Positions 28,589 through 39,193 of a stretch of 64,000 bases of DNA are shown here, piece by piece. The stretch's first letter is position 1. Every line of letters starts with the position of its first letter. The position numbers and the translations under genes are program-made. The stretch covers positions 372,001-436,000 of the forward strand of contig NZ_JAKGAN010000001.1 in the NCBI RefSeq assembly GCF_023061135.1, written 5' to 3'. This stretch comes from Chromohalobacter sarecensis. GTDB lineage: Bacteria > Pseudomonadota > Gammaproteobacteria > Pseudomonadales > Halomonadaceae. The notes below the pieces were generated by a model. That model searched no databases and was not told the origin of the DNA. It saw only the letters and a program-made list of their open reading frames with translations.

Positions 28589-30445
28589 ATGAGCGCGCCC
28601 TCGCTTCGCCCTTATCAGCAACAGGCCGTGTCCCGGGTCGTCGAGCACTTTCGCGCGAGTGACGACCCCGCCGTGGTGGTGCTGCCGACCGGTAGCGGCA
28701 AGTCGCTGGTGATCGCCGAGCTGGCGCGTTTAGCGCGGGGCCGGGTACTGGTGCTGGCTCACGTGCGTGAACTGGTGGAACAGAATCATGCCAAGTACCT
28801 GGCCTACGGCCTGGAGGCGGATTTGTTCAGCGCCGGCCTGGGGCGCAAGGAGAGCGAGCGCCAGGTGGTCTTCGGCTCGGTGCAGTCCGTGGTCAATAGC
28901 CTGGCGCGTTTCGAGACGCACGACGAATGGGGGGCATTCACCCTGCTGGTCATCGACGAATGCCACCGCATTCCCCCGCCTGCCAGCGACGACGCCCACC
29001 AGCGCAAGGCGCCGTCGAGCTATCACCGCGTGATCGCGCATCTGCGCCAGCACAATCCGCGTCTCAAGGTGCTGGGGCTGACCGCGACGCCGTATCGCCT
29101 GGGGCAAGGATTCATCTATCACCGCCATCACCATGGCATGGTGCGTGGCGACGCCGAGAGCTTCTTTCAGGATTGCGTGTTCGAGCAGCCCCTGCGGTTG
29201 ATGGTCAAACAGGGCTATCTGGTCGCGCCCAAGCGCGTGGATGCGGCGCTCTACGCCGAGGATGGTCGGCAGACCCGTTATGATTTTTCGCGCCTGGTAC
29301 CGGGACGCGATGGCGGCTTCGAGGAAGCTGAGTTGAATCGCGTCGTGCAGGGGCACCGGGCGACGCCGGGGATCATCGCCGAGGTCGTCGAGCAGGCGCG
29401 CGAGCGGTGCGGCGTGATGATCTTCGCGGCCACCGTGGCGCACGCTGAGGAGATCATCGGCTACCTACCGGCCGAGCAGTCGGCGTTGATCGTCGGCGCG
29501 ACGCCCACCAAGGAGCGCGAGCGCTTGATCGCGGCCTTCAAGGCGCAGCATCTGAAGTATCTCGTCAACGTGGCGGTGCTGACTACGGGATTCGACGCGC
29601 CGCACGTGGATTTGATCGCCATCCTGCGGCCCACGGAGTCCGTCAGCTTGTATCAACAGATCGTCGGGCGTGGGCTGCGCTTGTCCCCTGGGAAGGAAGA
29701 CTGTCTTATCCTCGATTACGCGGGCAATCCTTGGGATCTATACGCGCCGGAAGTCGGCGAGCCGCGCCCGGATTCAGACGCTGAACCGGTGCAGGTGGAA
29801 TGCCCCGAGTGCGGACATGCCAACCTGTTCTGGGGCAAGCGTGATGGCGACCTGGTCATCGAGCATCACGGCCGCCGCTGCCAAGGGCTCGTTTCTTCTC
29901 ATCGCGCCCGCCCCCGCGCGAACAACTCAGCACCGAGCCCTGAAGCATCGGTGATGGAGCAATGTTCGTTTCGCTTTCGCTTCAAGGTGTGCGATCAGTG
30001 CGGCGCGGAAAACGACATCGCCGCGCGGGCTTGCCATCAATGCGGCGAGCGCATGGTCGATCCTGATGACAAGCTCAAGGCGGCCCTGCGACTCAAGGAA
30101 GCCAAGGTGCTTCGCGTGTCGGGCATGCAGCTGCAAGCGGTGCTCAATGGGCGGGGGATGCCACGCTTGAAGGTGACCTATCACGACGAGGATGGCGCCA
30201 CGCTCGACGAATGGTTCGCACTGGAAACCCCCGCGCAGCGCCGCGCCTTCACGCTGGCGTTCTTGCGTTATCATCTGCGCGCCCCGGGCAGCGACTGGCA
30301 ACCACGCTCGGCGGAGGAGGTCATCGCCGATGAGCGGCGGCTCAAGGCCCCGGATTTCGTCGTGGGGCGCAAGGTTGGCCGCCACTGGCAGATCCGCGAC
30401 AAGCTCTTCGACTACGTGGGGCGCTATCGCAAGGCCGCTGGATGA
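28589..30445 (+). CDS. radD: RadD-type superfamily 2 DNA helicase
   Basis: 618 residues, GGAAG before the ATG. It follows E. coli RadD (YejH, 586 residues) along its length. Walker A is LPTGSGKS (about 32-39), the DEAD-box equivalent is VIDECHRI, motif [14 protein letters not shown], and motif [15 protein letters not shown]. The C-terminal region carries two cysteine pairs typical of RadD ([32 protein letters not shown]), followed by the [13 protein letters not shown] block. RadD takes part in DNA repair and recombination with RecA and SSB. It has no functional link with the pqq genes that follow. Confidence 0.95.
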   Translation: MSAPSLRPYQQQAVSRVVEHFRASDDPAVVVLPTGSGKSLVIAELARLARGRVLVLAHVRELVEQNHAKYLAYGLEADLFSAGLGRKESERQVVFGSVQSVVNSLARFETHDEWGAFTLLVIDECHRIPPPASDDAHQRKAPSSYHRVIAHLRQHNPRLKVLGLTATPYRLGQGFIYHRHHHGMVRGDAESFFQDCVFEQPLRLMVKQGYLVAPKRVDAALYAEDGRQTRYDFSRLVPGRDGGFEEAELNRVVQGHRATPGIIAEVVEQARERCGVMIFAATVAHAEEIIGYLPAEQSALIVGATPTKERERLIAAFKAQHLKYLVNVAVLTTGFDAPHVDLIAILRPTESVSLYQQIVGRGLRLSPGKEDCLILDYAGNPWDLYAPEVGEPRPDSDAEPVQVECPECGHANLFWGKRDGDLVIEHHGRRCQGLVSSHRARPRANNSAPSPEASVMEQCSFRFRFKVCDQCGAENDIAARACHQCGERMVDPDDKLKAALRLKEAKVLRVSGMQLQAVLNGRGMPRLKVTYHDEDGATLDEWFALETPAQRRAFTLAFLRYHLRAPGSDWQPRSAEEVIADERRLKAPDFVVGRKVGRHWQIRDKLFDYVGRYRKAAG

Positions 30446-30473
30446 TGCGCCATCAATATGCGCATTCTTTGTA

Positions 30474-30499
30474 CTTGATAATGCGGTAATGCTATCAAG
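30474..30499. promoter_or_regulatory. inverted repeat upstream of pqqA
   Basis: CTTGATA and TATCAAG are perfect 7-bp arms separated by 12 bases, centred about 55 bases upstream of pqqA. The TTATGAT stretch at 30503-30509 just after it could be a -10 element, with no good -35, which would suit an activator-dependent promoter. Confidence 0.45.
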
Positions 30500-30540
30500 G
30501 GGTTATGATGAAAGGGCAAACCCACTAGCGGAGAAACGAT

Positions 30541-30618
30541 ATGACCTGGACCACTCCCGCAGTTAAAGAGATCTGCATCGCGCTGGAAATCAACGATTAC
30601 ATGCCCGCCGAATTCTGA
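30541..30618 (+). CDS. pqqA: PQQ precursor peptide PqqA
   Basis: 25 codons beginning MTWTTPAVKEIC, with GGAGA six bases before the ATG. The modified Glu and Tyr are present in the required spacing as E16-I-N-D-Y20; PqqE cross-links these two residues and they become the PQQ skeleton. The C-terminal tail is short (MPAEF). Length and the W-x-x-P start agree with known PqqA peptides. It is directly followed by pqqB. Confidence 0.95.
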   Translation: MTWTTPAVKEICIALEINDYMPAEF

Positions 30619-30625
30619 GGCGGCT

Positions 30626-31525
30626 TTGTATATTCGTGTACTCGGGGCGGCCGCCGGTGGCGGTCTGCCCCAGTGGAATTGCCGTTGTGACGTATGTCGG
30701 CTGGCGTGGTCGGGTGATCCACGCGTCACGCCGCGAACACAATCCTCCATTGCCGTGAGTGCCGATGGGCGTTCGTGGGCCCTGATCAATTGCGCCCCCG
30801 AGGTGCTGACACAGATACGTCGAACGCCGGCGCTCTTCCCTCAACAGGGCAGTCGCCACACGCCTATCGAGTCGATCCTGCTGACCAATGCCGATGTGGA
30901 TCATGTCGGTGGCTTGTTGAGTCTGCGTGAAAGTTCTCCCTATCGGTTGTATGCCACGGCGGAAATCCAGGCCGTATTGCGTGACAACCCGATTTTCAAT
31001 GTGCTCAATCCGGATTACGTCGAGCGTGTGTCGGTGGCGCTGGAGCAGCCTCTGGCACTGGCTGAAGGGCTCGAAGCACGCATGTTCGCGGTGCCGGGCA
31101 AGACGGCGTTGTACCTGGAAGGCGAGCAGGTAGACATTGGCGTCGAAGGCGAGGCGACCGTAGGCATCGAGTTTCGTGCCGCGGGTCGCCGGACCTATTA
31201 CATTCCCGGCTGCGCAGCGATGACGCCCGCGTTGGCGGCGCGTCTCGAAGGGGCCGATGTCCTGCTGTTCGATGGCACCTTGTGGCGTGACGACGAGATG
31301 ATCCGCGCCGGGGTCGGTCACAAGACAGGGCAGCGTATGGGGCACATGGCGATGTCCGGTGAAACGGGCAGCATGGCCGCATTGTCGTCGCTCTCGCTTG
31401 GCCGGCGTGTCTTCCTGCATATCAACAATACCAATCCGGTATTGATCGATGATTCAGCCGAGCGCCGGGAAGCGGCGCGCATGGGATGGGAAATCGCCCA
31501 TGACGGCATGGAACTGGAGTGCTGA
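30626..31525 (+). CDS. pqqB: PQQ biosynthesis protein PqqB
   Basis: 299 residues from a TTG start; the N-terminal LGAAAGGGLPQWNCRC block begins only a few codons later and is essential to the family, and GAGG lies five bases before the TTG, so no later start fits. It has the metallo-beta-lactamase-like fold, with TNADVDHVGGLL in place of the usual HxHxDH and IPGCAAM and FDGTLWRDDEM downstream. PqqB is needed for full PQQ production and is proposed to act as a hydroxylase on the cross-linked intermediate. It shares one base with pqqC (TGATG). Confidence 0.95.
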   Translation: MYIRVLGAAAGGGLPQWNCRCDVCRLAWSGDPRVTPRTQSSIAVSADGRSWALINCAPEVLTQIRRTPALFPQQGSRHTPIESILLTNADVDHVGGLLSLRESSPYRLYATAEIQAVLRDNPIFNVLNPDYVERVSVALEQPLALAEGLEARMFAVPGKTALYLEGEQVDIGVEGEATVGIEFRAAGRRTYYIPGCAAMTPALAARLEGADVLLFDGTLWRDDEMIRAGVGHKTGQRMGHMAMSGETGSMAALSSLSLGRRVFLHINNTNPVLIDDSAERREAARMGWEIAHDGMELEC

Positions 31526-32292
31526 TGAACGATATCGACGCGCCGCTACGGGAACCACTGAGCGCAGAGGCCCTGGAGGCTCGTCTGCGCAGCATTGGTG
31601 AGCAGCGTTACCACCACCGCCATCCCTTCCAGTTGATGTTGCAGAACGGCGAACTCGATCGCCGTCAGGTGCAGGCTTGGGCGCTCAATCGCTATTACTA
31701 TCAGGCCATGATCCCGCACAAGGATGCGTCGCTTATCGCGCGCCTTGACGATCCGGCGCTGCGCCGTGAGTGGCGTTCCCGGCTGGTGGATCATGATGGC
31801 GAAGCCGAGGGCGAAGGCGGTATTTCACGTTGGTTGATGCTCACCGATGGGCTAGGCCTCGACCGCGACATGGTTGTCTCGACGCGGCGCATATTGCCGG
31901 CCACACGCTTCGCGGTGGATGCCTACATCCATTTCGTGCGCGAGCGCAGCGTGCTGGAAGCCATCGCGTCCTCGCTGACCGAGTTGTTTTCCCCGATGGT
32001 GATCGGCCAGCGCGTCAGTGGCATGCTCAAGCACTATGATTTCGTCTCCGCCGAGACCCTGGCCTATTTCGAGCCGCGCCTGACCCAGGCTCCGCGGGAT
32101 GCTGACATGGCGCTCGATTACGTCACGCGCCACGCGCGGCGACTCGACCAGCAGCAGGCGGTGCTCGATGCGTTGATCTTCAAGTGCAACGTGCTGTGGA
32201 CTCAACTGGATGCCCTTCATCATGCCTATGTCGCCCCCGGCCACGTGCCGCCCGGTGCATGGAGCGATAAGGGTGCTGCCGATGACCGATAG
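31525..32292 (+). CDS. pqqC: pyrroloquinoline-quinone synthase PqqC
   Basis: 255 residues from the ATG overlapping the pqqB stop; CTGGAG lies seven bases before it. The family blocks are visible: YHHRHPFQLMLQNGEL, ALNRYYYQAMIPHKDASL, DHDGEAEGEGGISRWL and YVTRHARRLDQQQAVL. It carries out the last step, cofactor-free ring closure and eight-electron oxidation to PQQ. Confidence 0.97.
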   Translation: MNDIDAPLREPLSAEALEARLRSIGEQRYHHRHPFQLMLQNGELDRRQVQAWALNRYYYQAMIPHKDASLIARLDDPALRREWRSRLVDHDGEAEGEGGISRWLMLTDGLGLDRDMVVSTRRILPATRFAVDAYIHFVRERSVLEAIASSLTELFSPMVIGQRVSGMLKHYDFVSAETLAYFEPRLTQAPRDADMALDYVTRHARRLDQQQAVLDALIFKCNVLWTQLDALHHAYVAPGHVPPGAWSDKGAADDR

Positions 32293-32307
32293 AGAAACGA
32301 AGACGTT

Positions 32308-32589
32308 ATGACAGCGATTCAGGAAAGCGACATCGTGCGCCTACCACGTGGTGTCAGGTTGCGAGAAGACAAGCAGCGGGGTGGCTGGGTACTGCTGGCC
32401 CCTGAGCGCGTCTTCCAGCTTGATGGCATTGCGCAAACGGTGGTCAGCGAAGTGGACGGCGAGCGCAGTGTCGGCACGATCATCGACAGGCTGTGCGATA
32501 CCTATCAAGCGCCGCGCGAGCGCATTGCCGAGGATGTGACCACCATGTTCGCGGGGCTGATCGAAAAGCGTGTGCTGGAGGTGATGTGA
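32308..32589 (+). CDS. pqqD: PqqA-binding chaperone PqqD
   Basis: 93 residues, a RiPP recognition element that delivers PqqA to PqqE. Conserved parts: [22 protein letters not shown], the [16 protein letters not shown] strand-helix, and the [12 protein letters not shown] helix. It starts 15 bases after pqqC and shares one base of its TGA with the pqqE ATG. Confidence 0.95.
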   Translation: MTAIQESDIVRLPRGVRLREDKQRGGWVLLAPERVFQLDGIAQTVVSEVDGERSVGTIIDRLCDTYQAPRERIAEDVTTMFAGLIEKRVLEVM

Positions 32590-33698
32590 TGGCGTCGTCC
32601 GAGGTTCCTCAGCCGCCTATGGGAATGCTGGCGGAGTTGACGCACCGCTGCCCGCTGCAGTGCCCGTACTGTTCCAACCCAGTGGCCCTGGAACGCCGTC
32701 GGCACGAGCTGGATACCGCAACTTGGCAGCGGGTCTTTGCGGAAGCCTCGGAGATGGGCGTACTCCAGGTTCATCTGTCGGGCGGCGAGCCGGCGTTGCG
32801 TCCGGACTTACCTGAATTGGTACAGGCCTGCGCGGACGCGGGCTTGTATTCCAACTTGATTACGGCGGGCGTCAACATCAACCGTGCCCGGTTGGAGACG
32901 CTGGCGGATGCGGGCCTCGACCACGTGCAACTGTCGGTACAAGGCGCCACGCCTGAGGTAACCGACCATATCGCCAATATGTCTGGTGCGCATGCACGCA
33001 AGCGCGCCTTCGCCGCCGAGGTTACCGCGCTTGGCTTGCCGTTGACGCTCAACGCAGTGATTCATCGCGCCAACCTGCATCAGATCGATGACTTCGTCGA
33101 ACTGGCAATTGAGCTCGGTGCACGGCGCCTTGAGATCGCCCACGCCCAGTATTATGGCTGGGCACTGGTCAATCGCGCAGCCTTGATGCCAAGCCGCGAG
33201 CAGGTCATGTCAGCTCTCGAAAGGGTCGAGGCGGTGCGTGAGCGTTTGCAAGGGCGTCTTGTCATCGATGCGGTGATGCCGGATTACCATGCGCGGCTAC
33301 CCAAGCCCTGCATGAATGGCTGGGGGCGCCAGTCACTCAACGTGACGCCATCGGGCAAGGTATTGCCGTGCCATGCGGCAGAGACGATTCCGCACCTTGA
33401 ATTCTGGAATGTCGCGGATCATGGGTTGCGGGAGATCTGGTACGACAGCCCGGCCTTCAACGCCTATCGCGGTACGGACTGGATGCCCGAAACTTGCCAG
33501 AGCTGCGAGCGCAAGGAAATCGACTGGGGCGGCTGCCGTTGTCAGGCGCTGATGCTCACCGGTGACGCCGCGCAGATGGACCCGGTGTGCGAAAAATCGC
33601 CTTATCACGACGAGGTCCAGACCTTGGCGGTGCTCGACGCCGCAGGGGATGCCGACTTCACCTATCGGCGCTTCGCGCGGACGCCCGAGGGCGCCTGA
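32589..33698 (+). CDS. pqqE: PqqA peptide cyclase, radical SAM enzyme PqqE
   Basis: 369 residues from the ATG overlapping the pqqD stop, with GGAGG just upstream. The radical-SAM cluster cysteines C21, C25 and C28 lie in [11 protein letters not shown], followed by the [13 protein letters not shown]-binding motif. SPASM-type auxiliary-cluster cysteines are in [23 protein letters not shown] and [10 protein letters not shown]. It forms the Glu-Tyr carbon-carbon link in PqqA. Last pqq gene here; no PqqF/PqqG-like protease and no PQQ-dependent dehydrogenase is in the window. Confidence 0.97.
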   Translation: MASSEVPQPPMGMLAELTHRCPLQCPYCSNPVALERRRHELDTATWQRVFAEASEMGVLQVHLSGGEPALRPDLPELVQACADAGLYSNLITAGVNINRARLETLADAGLDHVQLSVQGATPEVTDHIANMSGAHARKRAFAAEVTALGLPLTLNAVIHRANLHQIDDFVELAIELGARRLEIAHAQYYGWALVNRAALMPSREQVMSALERVEAVRERLQGRLVIDAVMPDYHARLPKPCMNGWGRQSLNVTPSGKVLPCHAAETIPHLEFWNVADHGLREIWYDSPAFNAYRGTDWMPETCQSCERKEIDWGGCRCQALMLTGDAAQMDPVCEKSPYHDEVQTLAVLDAAGDADFTYRRFARTPEGA

Positions 33699-33812
33699 CA
33701 GTCCGACGACACATCTTGCATGATGCAGGCGTGTTCGCCTCCCGATGGCCTTGCTACACTGCGCGTTTATCGAAGGTCGCGCCGTGAGGCGCAGTCGAGG
33801 AGAGCATCACGT

Positions 33813-34727
33813 GTGAGTGATACCGCCGAGCCCGTCAGTGCCGATACCGCCTCGGCCGCGTCCCAAGCGGCGGTATTGGCGCGCCTGCACGATCAGCCCA
33901 TCACCGAACTGCCGGAAGATCTCTACATTCCGCCCGAGGCGTTGCGGGTTTTTCTCGAAACCTTCGAGGGGCCGCTCGACTTGTTGCTGTACCTGATCCG
34001 GCGTCAGAATCTCGACATCCTGGGCATCGACGTGGCAGCGATCACGCATCAGTACATCGAATATGTCGAGCTGATGCGGGCGCTGGAGATCGATCTGGCC
34101 GGCGAGTATTTGCTGATGGCGGCAATGCTTGCTGAGATCAAGTCGCGGACGTTGTTGCCGCGTCCGCCCAAGAGCGAGGATGAGGAGGCAGAAGATCCGC
34201 GCGCCGAGTTGATCCGCCGCCTGCAGGAATACGAGCAGTTAAAGCTGGCCGCCGAAGGGCTGGATGAATTGCCGCGCGAGGGGCGCGATTGGGTAGCGGC
34301 GCAGGCCGCGTTGCCCACGCTCGAGACCCGAGTAGTGCATCCCCAAGTCGAACTGGATGAGCTGCTGCACGCCTTGTCGGGACTGCTCAAGCGGGCCGAG
34401 TTTCAGCAGTCTCACCAGATCAGCCGCGAGGTGTTGTCCACCCGCGAGCGCATGCTGCGCATCATGGAGCAACTGGACGGCCAGCGTTATACCCCGTTCG
34501 AGGCGTTGTTTACGCTCGAGGAGGGGCGCGCGGGCGTGGTGGTGACCTTCATGGCGATTCTCGAGCTGGCCAAGGAGGCGATGATCGAGATCGCGCAGAA
34601 TGCGCCGTTGTCGCCGATTCATGTGCGTGCTCGGCTGGTCGCCGAGGCGACCGACGAAGCCCCTGGGACGGACGATGACGAGGGTGGAGAAAGCGCCTTC
34701 GCCGATGCTGAAGAGGATCCCCGATGA
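33813..34727 (+). CDS. scpA: segregation and condensation protein A
   Basis: 304 residues from a GTG start preceded by GAGGAG at nine bases; the frame is open further upstream without similarity. ScpA is the kleisin that bridges the SMC heads. Visible: the N-terminal block FEGPLDLLLYLIRRQNLDI, YLLMAAMLAEIKSRTLLPRP in the neck-binding helices, and the C-terminal winged-helix region with FEALFTLEEGRAGVVVTF. The tail is acidic. The stop overlaps the scpB ATG (ATGA). TACACT at 33755-33760 with a preceding TTGC could be an extended -10 promoter. Confidence 0.94.
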   Translation: MSDTAEPVSADTASAASQAAVLARLHDQPITELPEDLYIPPEALRVFLETFEGPLDLLLYLIRRQNLDILGIDVAAITHQYIEYVELMRALEIDLAGEYLLMAAMLAEIKSRTLLPRPPKSEDEEAEDPRAELIRRLQEYEQLKLAAEGLDELPREGRDWVAAQAALPTLETRVVHPQVELDELLHALSGLLKRAEFQQSHQISREVLSTRERMLRIMEQLDGQRYTPFEALFTLEEGRAGVVVTFMAILELAKEAMIEIAQNAPLSPIHVRARLVAEATDEAPGTDDDEGGESAFADAEEDPR

Positions 34728-35662
34728 ACGAGGCGCCGACGTCTCTCGACGAAGTCTGCGAAGCGGCGTTGCTGGCCGCCGGCGAACCGTTGACTGCCGA
34801 ACGCCTGGAGAGTCTGTTCGACGCGCGTGAGCGCCCATCGCGCGGTGAGTTGCGCGATGCCCTGGCGCGCCTGGGCGAGCGCCTCGAGCATAGCGCTCTG
34901 GAACTCATCGAGACCGCCTCGGGGTTTCAAGTGCGCATTCGTGCACGTTTTTCTCCGTGGATATCGCGGCTGTGGGATGAAAGGCCGCAGCGTTATTCGC
35001 GCGCGCTACTGGAGACCTTGGCGCTGATCGCCTATCGTCAACCAGTCACTCGTGGCGATATCGAGGAGGTGCGCGGGGTCTCGGTGAGTACCACGATCAT
35101 GCGTACCCTGAGCGAGCGGGGATGGATTCGCGTCGTCGGGCAGCGTGACGTGCCGGGGCGGCCCTCGGTCTACGCCACCACGCGTGCGTTTCTCGACGAC
35201 TTCGGCCTCAAGACCCTCGATGCCCTGCCGCCGATGCACGAACTCAAGGAATTCGAGACGCGTTTCGAGGAGGCACTGGGGCACGATAAGGAGACGCCGG
35301 GGCACGATGAGGAGACGCCGGGGCACGATGACGCGGATCATGCATCGGCGCGTGACAGTCAGGCCGACAACGTCGAGAATACCCCGCCGATCGAGGATGC
35401 GTCGCAAGCAGCGTCGTCATCTGAGATCGAGCCAGACACGCTAGAGACGGCAGATACGACGACGGCCGGGATGGTCGACGATCAGCACGCCGGGACGGCG
35501 TCCGAGCGGTCGGGATTGAGCTTCGCCGAACTCGAAGCTCGCCTGGCCGAACGCGCCCGCCGACGGGAAGAAGGGGCCGAAGCATCACCATCAGACGATG
35601 CCGAGGCTTCCGACGTGGCGGACGCGGAACATTCAACAGACGAGACAACGTTCGATTCATGA
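34724..35662 (+). CDS. scpB: segregation and condensation protein B
   Basis: 312 residues. The two winged-helix domains occupy about residues 1-175, with [25 protein letters not shown] and [18 protein letters not shown] as family hallmarks. ScpB dimers bind ScpA in the SMC complex. After about residue 185 there is a 125-residue low-complexity acidic tail that begins with three 7-residue tandem units ([21 protein letters not shown]) encoded by 21-base DNA repeats. It overlaps scpA and rluB by four bases each. Confidence 0.94.
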   Translation: MNEAPTSLDEVCEAALLAAGEPLTAERLESLFDARERPSRGELRDALARLGERLEHSALELIETASGFQVRIRARFSPWISRLWDERPQRYSRALLETLALIAYRQPVTRGDIEEVRGVSVSTTIMRTLSERGWIRVVGQRDVPGRPSVYATTRAFLDDFGLKTLDALPPMHELKEFETRFEEALGHDKETPGHDEETPGHDDADHASARDSQADNVENTPPIEDASQAASSSEIEPDTLETADTTTAGMVDDQHAGTASERSGLSFAELEARLAERARRREEGAEASPSDDAEASDVADAEHSTDETTFDS

Positions 35663-36519
35663 ACACGCCTACCGAAAAATTGCAGAAGGTACTGGCCCGT
35701 GCGGGCTTCGGCTCGCGCCGTGAGATGGAAACCGCCATCAGCGACGGCCGCGTCAAGGTCAATGGTCAGGTGGCCACGCTGGGTGATCGCATCGAAACGC
35801 GCGATCGAGTCACCTTCGACGAGCGCCCCGTGAACCTGCGCGATGCCGAGGAAGTGCCGCGACGCGTCATCATGTACAACAAGCCCGAGGGCGAGCTGTG
35901 CACGCGCCGCGATCCCGAGGGGCGGCGCACCGTCTTCGATCGCTTGCCACGCCTCAAAGGCGAGCGCTGGATCGCCATCGGTCGCCTGGATATCAATACC
36001 AGCGGTTTGTTGCTGTTCACCACCGACGGCGAGCTCGCCAACCGCTTGATGCATCCTTCCACCCAGGTTGAGCGCGAATACGCGGTACGCGTGATGGGCA
36101 GTGTTCGCCAGGAGAACGTGACCGCGATGACCGAGGGGGTGATGCTCGAAGATGGCCCGGCACGTTTCACCGATGTGCAGGAATTCGGCGGCGAAGGCAT
36201 CAATACGTGGTTCCACGTGGTGATTCTCGAAGGGCGCAATCGTGAGGTGCGGCGTCTCTGGGAGTCGCAGGAGCTCACGGTGAGCCGCCTCAAGCGCGTT
36301 CGTTACGGCAATATCTTCCTCGATAAGCGCGCCAAGGCGGGTGAGTGGGTCGAACTTTCCCAGGAAGAGGTCGACGACCTGGCGCAATTGGCAGACTTGC
36401 CGGCGCGCAAGGTGCCCGCGTTGACGCCTGACGAGAAGAACCGCTGGAGCCGCGACAAGAACAAGCGTCGTCCGGTCAACGCCATGCGCAAGCCGAAGAA
36501 CTCGCGGGGCTCTCGGTGA
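35659..36519 (+). CDS. rluB: 23S rRNA pseudouridine-2605 synthase RluB
   Basis: 286 residues with an N-terminal S4 RNA-binding domain ([17 protein letters not shown]) and an RsuA/RluB catalytic domain holding the nucleophilic Asp in [26 protein letters not shown] is the conserved C-terminal catalytic block. A basic tail of about 30 residues follows. It overlaps scpB as ATGA; scpA-scpB-rluB is a common gammaproteobacterial arrangement. Confidence 0.95.
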   Translation: MNTPTEKLQKVLARAGFGSRREMETAISDGRVKVNGQVATLGDRIETRDRVTFDERPVNLRDAEEVPRRVIMYNKPEGELCTRRDPEGRRTVFDRLPRLKGERWIAIGRLDINTSGLLLFTTDGELANRLMHPSTQVEREYAVRVMGSVRQENVTAMTEGVMLEDGPARFTDVQEFGGEGINTWFHVVILEGRNREVRRLWESQELTVSRLKRVRYGNIFLDKRAKAGEWVELSQEEVDDLAQLADLPARKVPALTPDEKNRWSRDKNKRRPVNAMRKPKNSRGSR

Positions 36520-36540
36520 GCGGTTTGCAGTAAAAAAATC

Positions 36541-36569
36541 TTGTCAATGTCGAGCGTTATCAGTACTAT
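36541..36569 (+). promoter_or_regulatory. tRNA-Lys cluster promoter
   Basis: TTGTCA, 17 bases, TACTAT, followed by the GC-rich stretch GTGCGCCC. This is a strong sigma-70 pair with a discriminator of the kind seen at stringently controlled stable-RNA promoters. The first tRNA begins 18 bases after the -10. Confidence 0.75.
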
Positions 36570-36586
36570 GTGCGCCCTGTCGGGAC

Positions 36587-36661
36587 GGGTCGTTAGCTCA
36601 GTGGTAGAGCAGTTGGCTTTTAACCAATTGGTCGTAGGTTCGAATCCTACACGACCCACCA
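36587..36661 (+). tRNA. tRNA-Lys (anticodon UUU), copy 1
   Basis: 75 bases including encoded CCA. Acceptor stem GGGTCGT/ACGACCC, D arm GCTC/GAGC, anticodon arm GTTGG/CCAAT with loop CTTTTAA giving UUU, and T arm GTAGG-TTCGAAT-CCTAC. All stems pair. Confidence 0.98.
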
Positions 36662-36717
36662 TTGGCACGTGCCTTTGATTGGTATGGTGCGATAATGCGT
36701 CTCGAAGACCCGGCGGC

Positions 36718-36792
36718 GGGTCGTTAGCTCAGTGGTAGAGCAGTTGGCTTTTAACCAATTGGTCGTAGGTTCGAATCCTACACGACCCACCA
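36718..36792 (+). tRNA. tRNA-Lys (anticodon UUU), copy 2
   Basis: Identical over all 75 bases to copy 1, separated from it by a 56-base spacer. Probably on the same transcript. Confidence 0.98.
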
Positions 36793-36826
36793 TTGCCGCC
36801 CAAAACTGTCCGAACGGACAGGTTAT

Positions 36827-36901
36827 GGGTCGTTAGCTCAGTGGTAGAGCAGTTGGCTTTTAACCAATTGGTCGTAGGTTCGAATCCTACACGACCCACC
36901 A
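36827..36901 (+). tRNA. tRNA-Lys (anticodon UUU), copy 3
   Basis: Identical to copies 1 and 2, after a 34-base spacer, and followed eight bases later by a terminator that closes the transcript. Confidence 0.98.
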
Positions 36902-36908
36902 GCATTCA

Positions 36909-36936
36909 ACCCCGTCTCGCATGAGGCGGGGTTTTT
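36909..36936 (+). terminator. terminator of the tRNA-Lys cluster
   Basis: CCCCGTCTC pairs with GAGGCGGGG (one G-T wobble) around GCAT, followed by TTTTT. Confidence 0.9.
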
Positions 36937-37116
36937 GCGTTCCAGGTATTGGTGCTGGGCATTAGGCCCTGACGACATTCGGGTGGGCACGATGCTGGTA
37001 AGCCGGCATCGACGAGCAGTATCATGAGATCGGGTGTGGCGTGTCCGCGAAGAGATCGCGGCGCGACGCTTCTCGTTATGCAGGGGGAGCCCCTGCCAGT
37101 CACAGTGGTAGACACG

Positions 37117-38148
37117 ATGACGATCATGACACCGAAAGCGCCGGAGGCCACCTCGCCTCTGGCTCGCGCGTATTGCCCGGTCGCGCCGAGTGCGTCGGCA
37201 CGCATACAGTCCGAAACGATCAAGCGTTTGCTGCGCGAACGCAATGCCACCTTGGTGGCGCATTATTATACCGACGACGCCATTCAGCAGCTCGCCGAGG
37301 AAAGCGGCGGCTGCGTGGCCGATTCCCTGGAAATGGCACGCTTCGGCGCCCGGCACTCGGCCACGACCTTGGTGGTGGCTGGGGTGCGTTTCATGGGCGA
37401 GACCGCCAAGATACTGTCCCCCGAGAAAACTGTACTGATGCCTACGCTGGAAGCGACCTGTTCGCTGGATGATGGCTGTCCGGCGGATGAGTTCGCGGCG
37501 TTCTGTGAGGCGCATCCCGACCGCACGGTGGTGGTCTATGCCAATACCTCGGCGGCGGTCAAGGCGCGTGCGGATTGGGTGGTGACCTCGTCGATTGCGG
37601 TCGAGGTCATCGAGCATCTCCAGGCCCGTGGCGAAAAAATCCTGTGGGCGCCGGACAAGCATCTGGGGCGTTATATCCGCGAGCGTACCGGCGCCGACAT
37701 GCTGCTCTGGGATGGCGCCTGTATCGTGCACGAGGAATTCAAGGCCGAAGGCGTGCTGGACCTCAAGAAGGTCTATCCCGATGCCGCCTTGCTGGTGCAT
37801 CCCGAGTCGCCGGCTGCGGTGATCGAATTGGCCGACGTGGTGGGTTCGACCTCGCAGATGATCAAGGCCGCGCGCGAGCTCGACCAGCAACGCCTGATCG
37901 TGGCCACCGATCGCGGTATCTTCTACAAGATGCAGCAGGCCGTGCCCGACAAGACGCTGCTCGAGGCACCCACGGCGGGTAATGGCGCGACCTGCAAGAG
38001 TTGCGCCCACTGCCCGTGGATGGCGATGAACGACCTGAACCGCCTCGAGCGCGCCTTGCATGAAGGCAGTGGCGAGATACATATCGAGGCAGCGCTGCGT
38101 CAGCGGGCCCTTAAGCCCCTGGAACGGATGCTGGCCTTCGGTCGCTGA
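37117..38148 (+). CDS. nadA: quinolinate synthase A
   Basis: 343 residues from MTIMTPK, close to the E. coli length of 347; an in-frame ATG at 37078 is possible but neither start has a strong Shine-Dalgarno. It condenses iminoaspartate with dihydroxyacetone phosphate to quinolinate for NAD synthesis, using a 4Fe-4S cluster. The three cluster cysteines are in [21 protein letters not shown] and [25 protein letters not shown] and [16 protein letters not shown] are family blocks. A CAGGGG-GAG-CCCCTG hairpin lies 22 bases upstream of the ATG. Convergent with nadC, the next enzyme. Confidence 0.96.
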   Translation: MTIMTPKAPEATSPLARAYCPVAPSASARIQSETIKRLLRERNATLVAHYYTDDAIQQLAEESGGCVADSLEMARFGARHSATTLVVAGVRFMGETAKILSPEKTVLMPTLEATCSLDDGCPADEFAAFCEAHPDRTVVVYANTSAAVKARADWVVTSSIAVEVIEHLQARGEKILWAPDKHLGRYIRERTGADMLLWDGACIVHEEFKAEGVLDLKKVYPDAALLVHPESPAAVIELADVVGSTSQMIKAARELDQQRLIVATDRGIFYKMQQAVPDKTLLEAPTAGNGATCKSCAHCPWMAMNDLNRLERALHEGSGEIHIEAALRQRALKPLERMLAFGR

Positions 38149-38170
38149 CGCGCAAGCAGTGGGCGAGGGG

Positions 38171-39073
<903 letters not shown>

Positions 39074-39123
39074 TCACGGCGATCCGGTCAGGGGGGCGCT
39101 GGTCATCCGAGCGCGTCCCGAAG

Positions 39124-39179
39124 AGTACGTCTTGAGAAGTACGTCTTGAGAGGTACGTCTCGAGAAGTACGTCCCGAAA
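39124..39179. repeat. 14-bp tandem repeat upstream of ampD
   Basis: Four contiguous copies of the unit AGTACGTCTTGAGA: the first two are identical, the third differs at two positions and the fourth at three. A degenerate half copy precedes them (39111-39123). The block fills the space between the nadC promoter side and the ampD ribosome site, ending 14 bases before the ampD ATG. Confidence 0.9.
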
Positions 39180-39193
39180 AGACAGGAGCAGGC

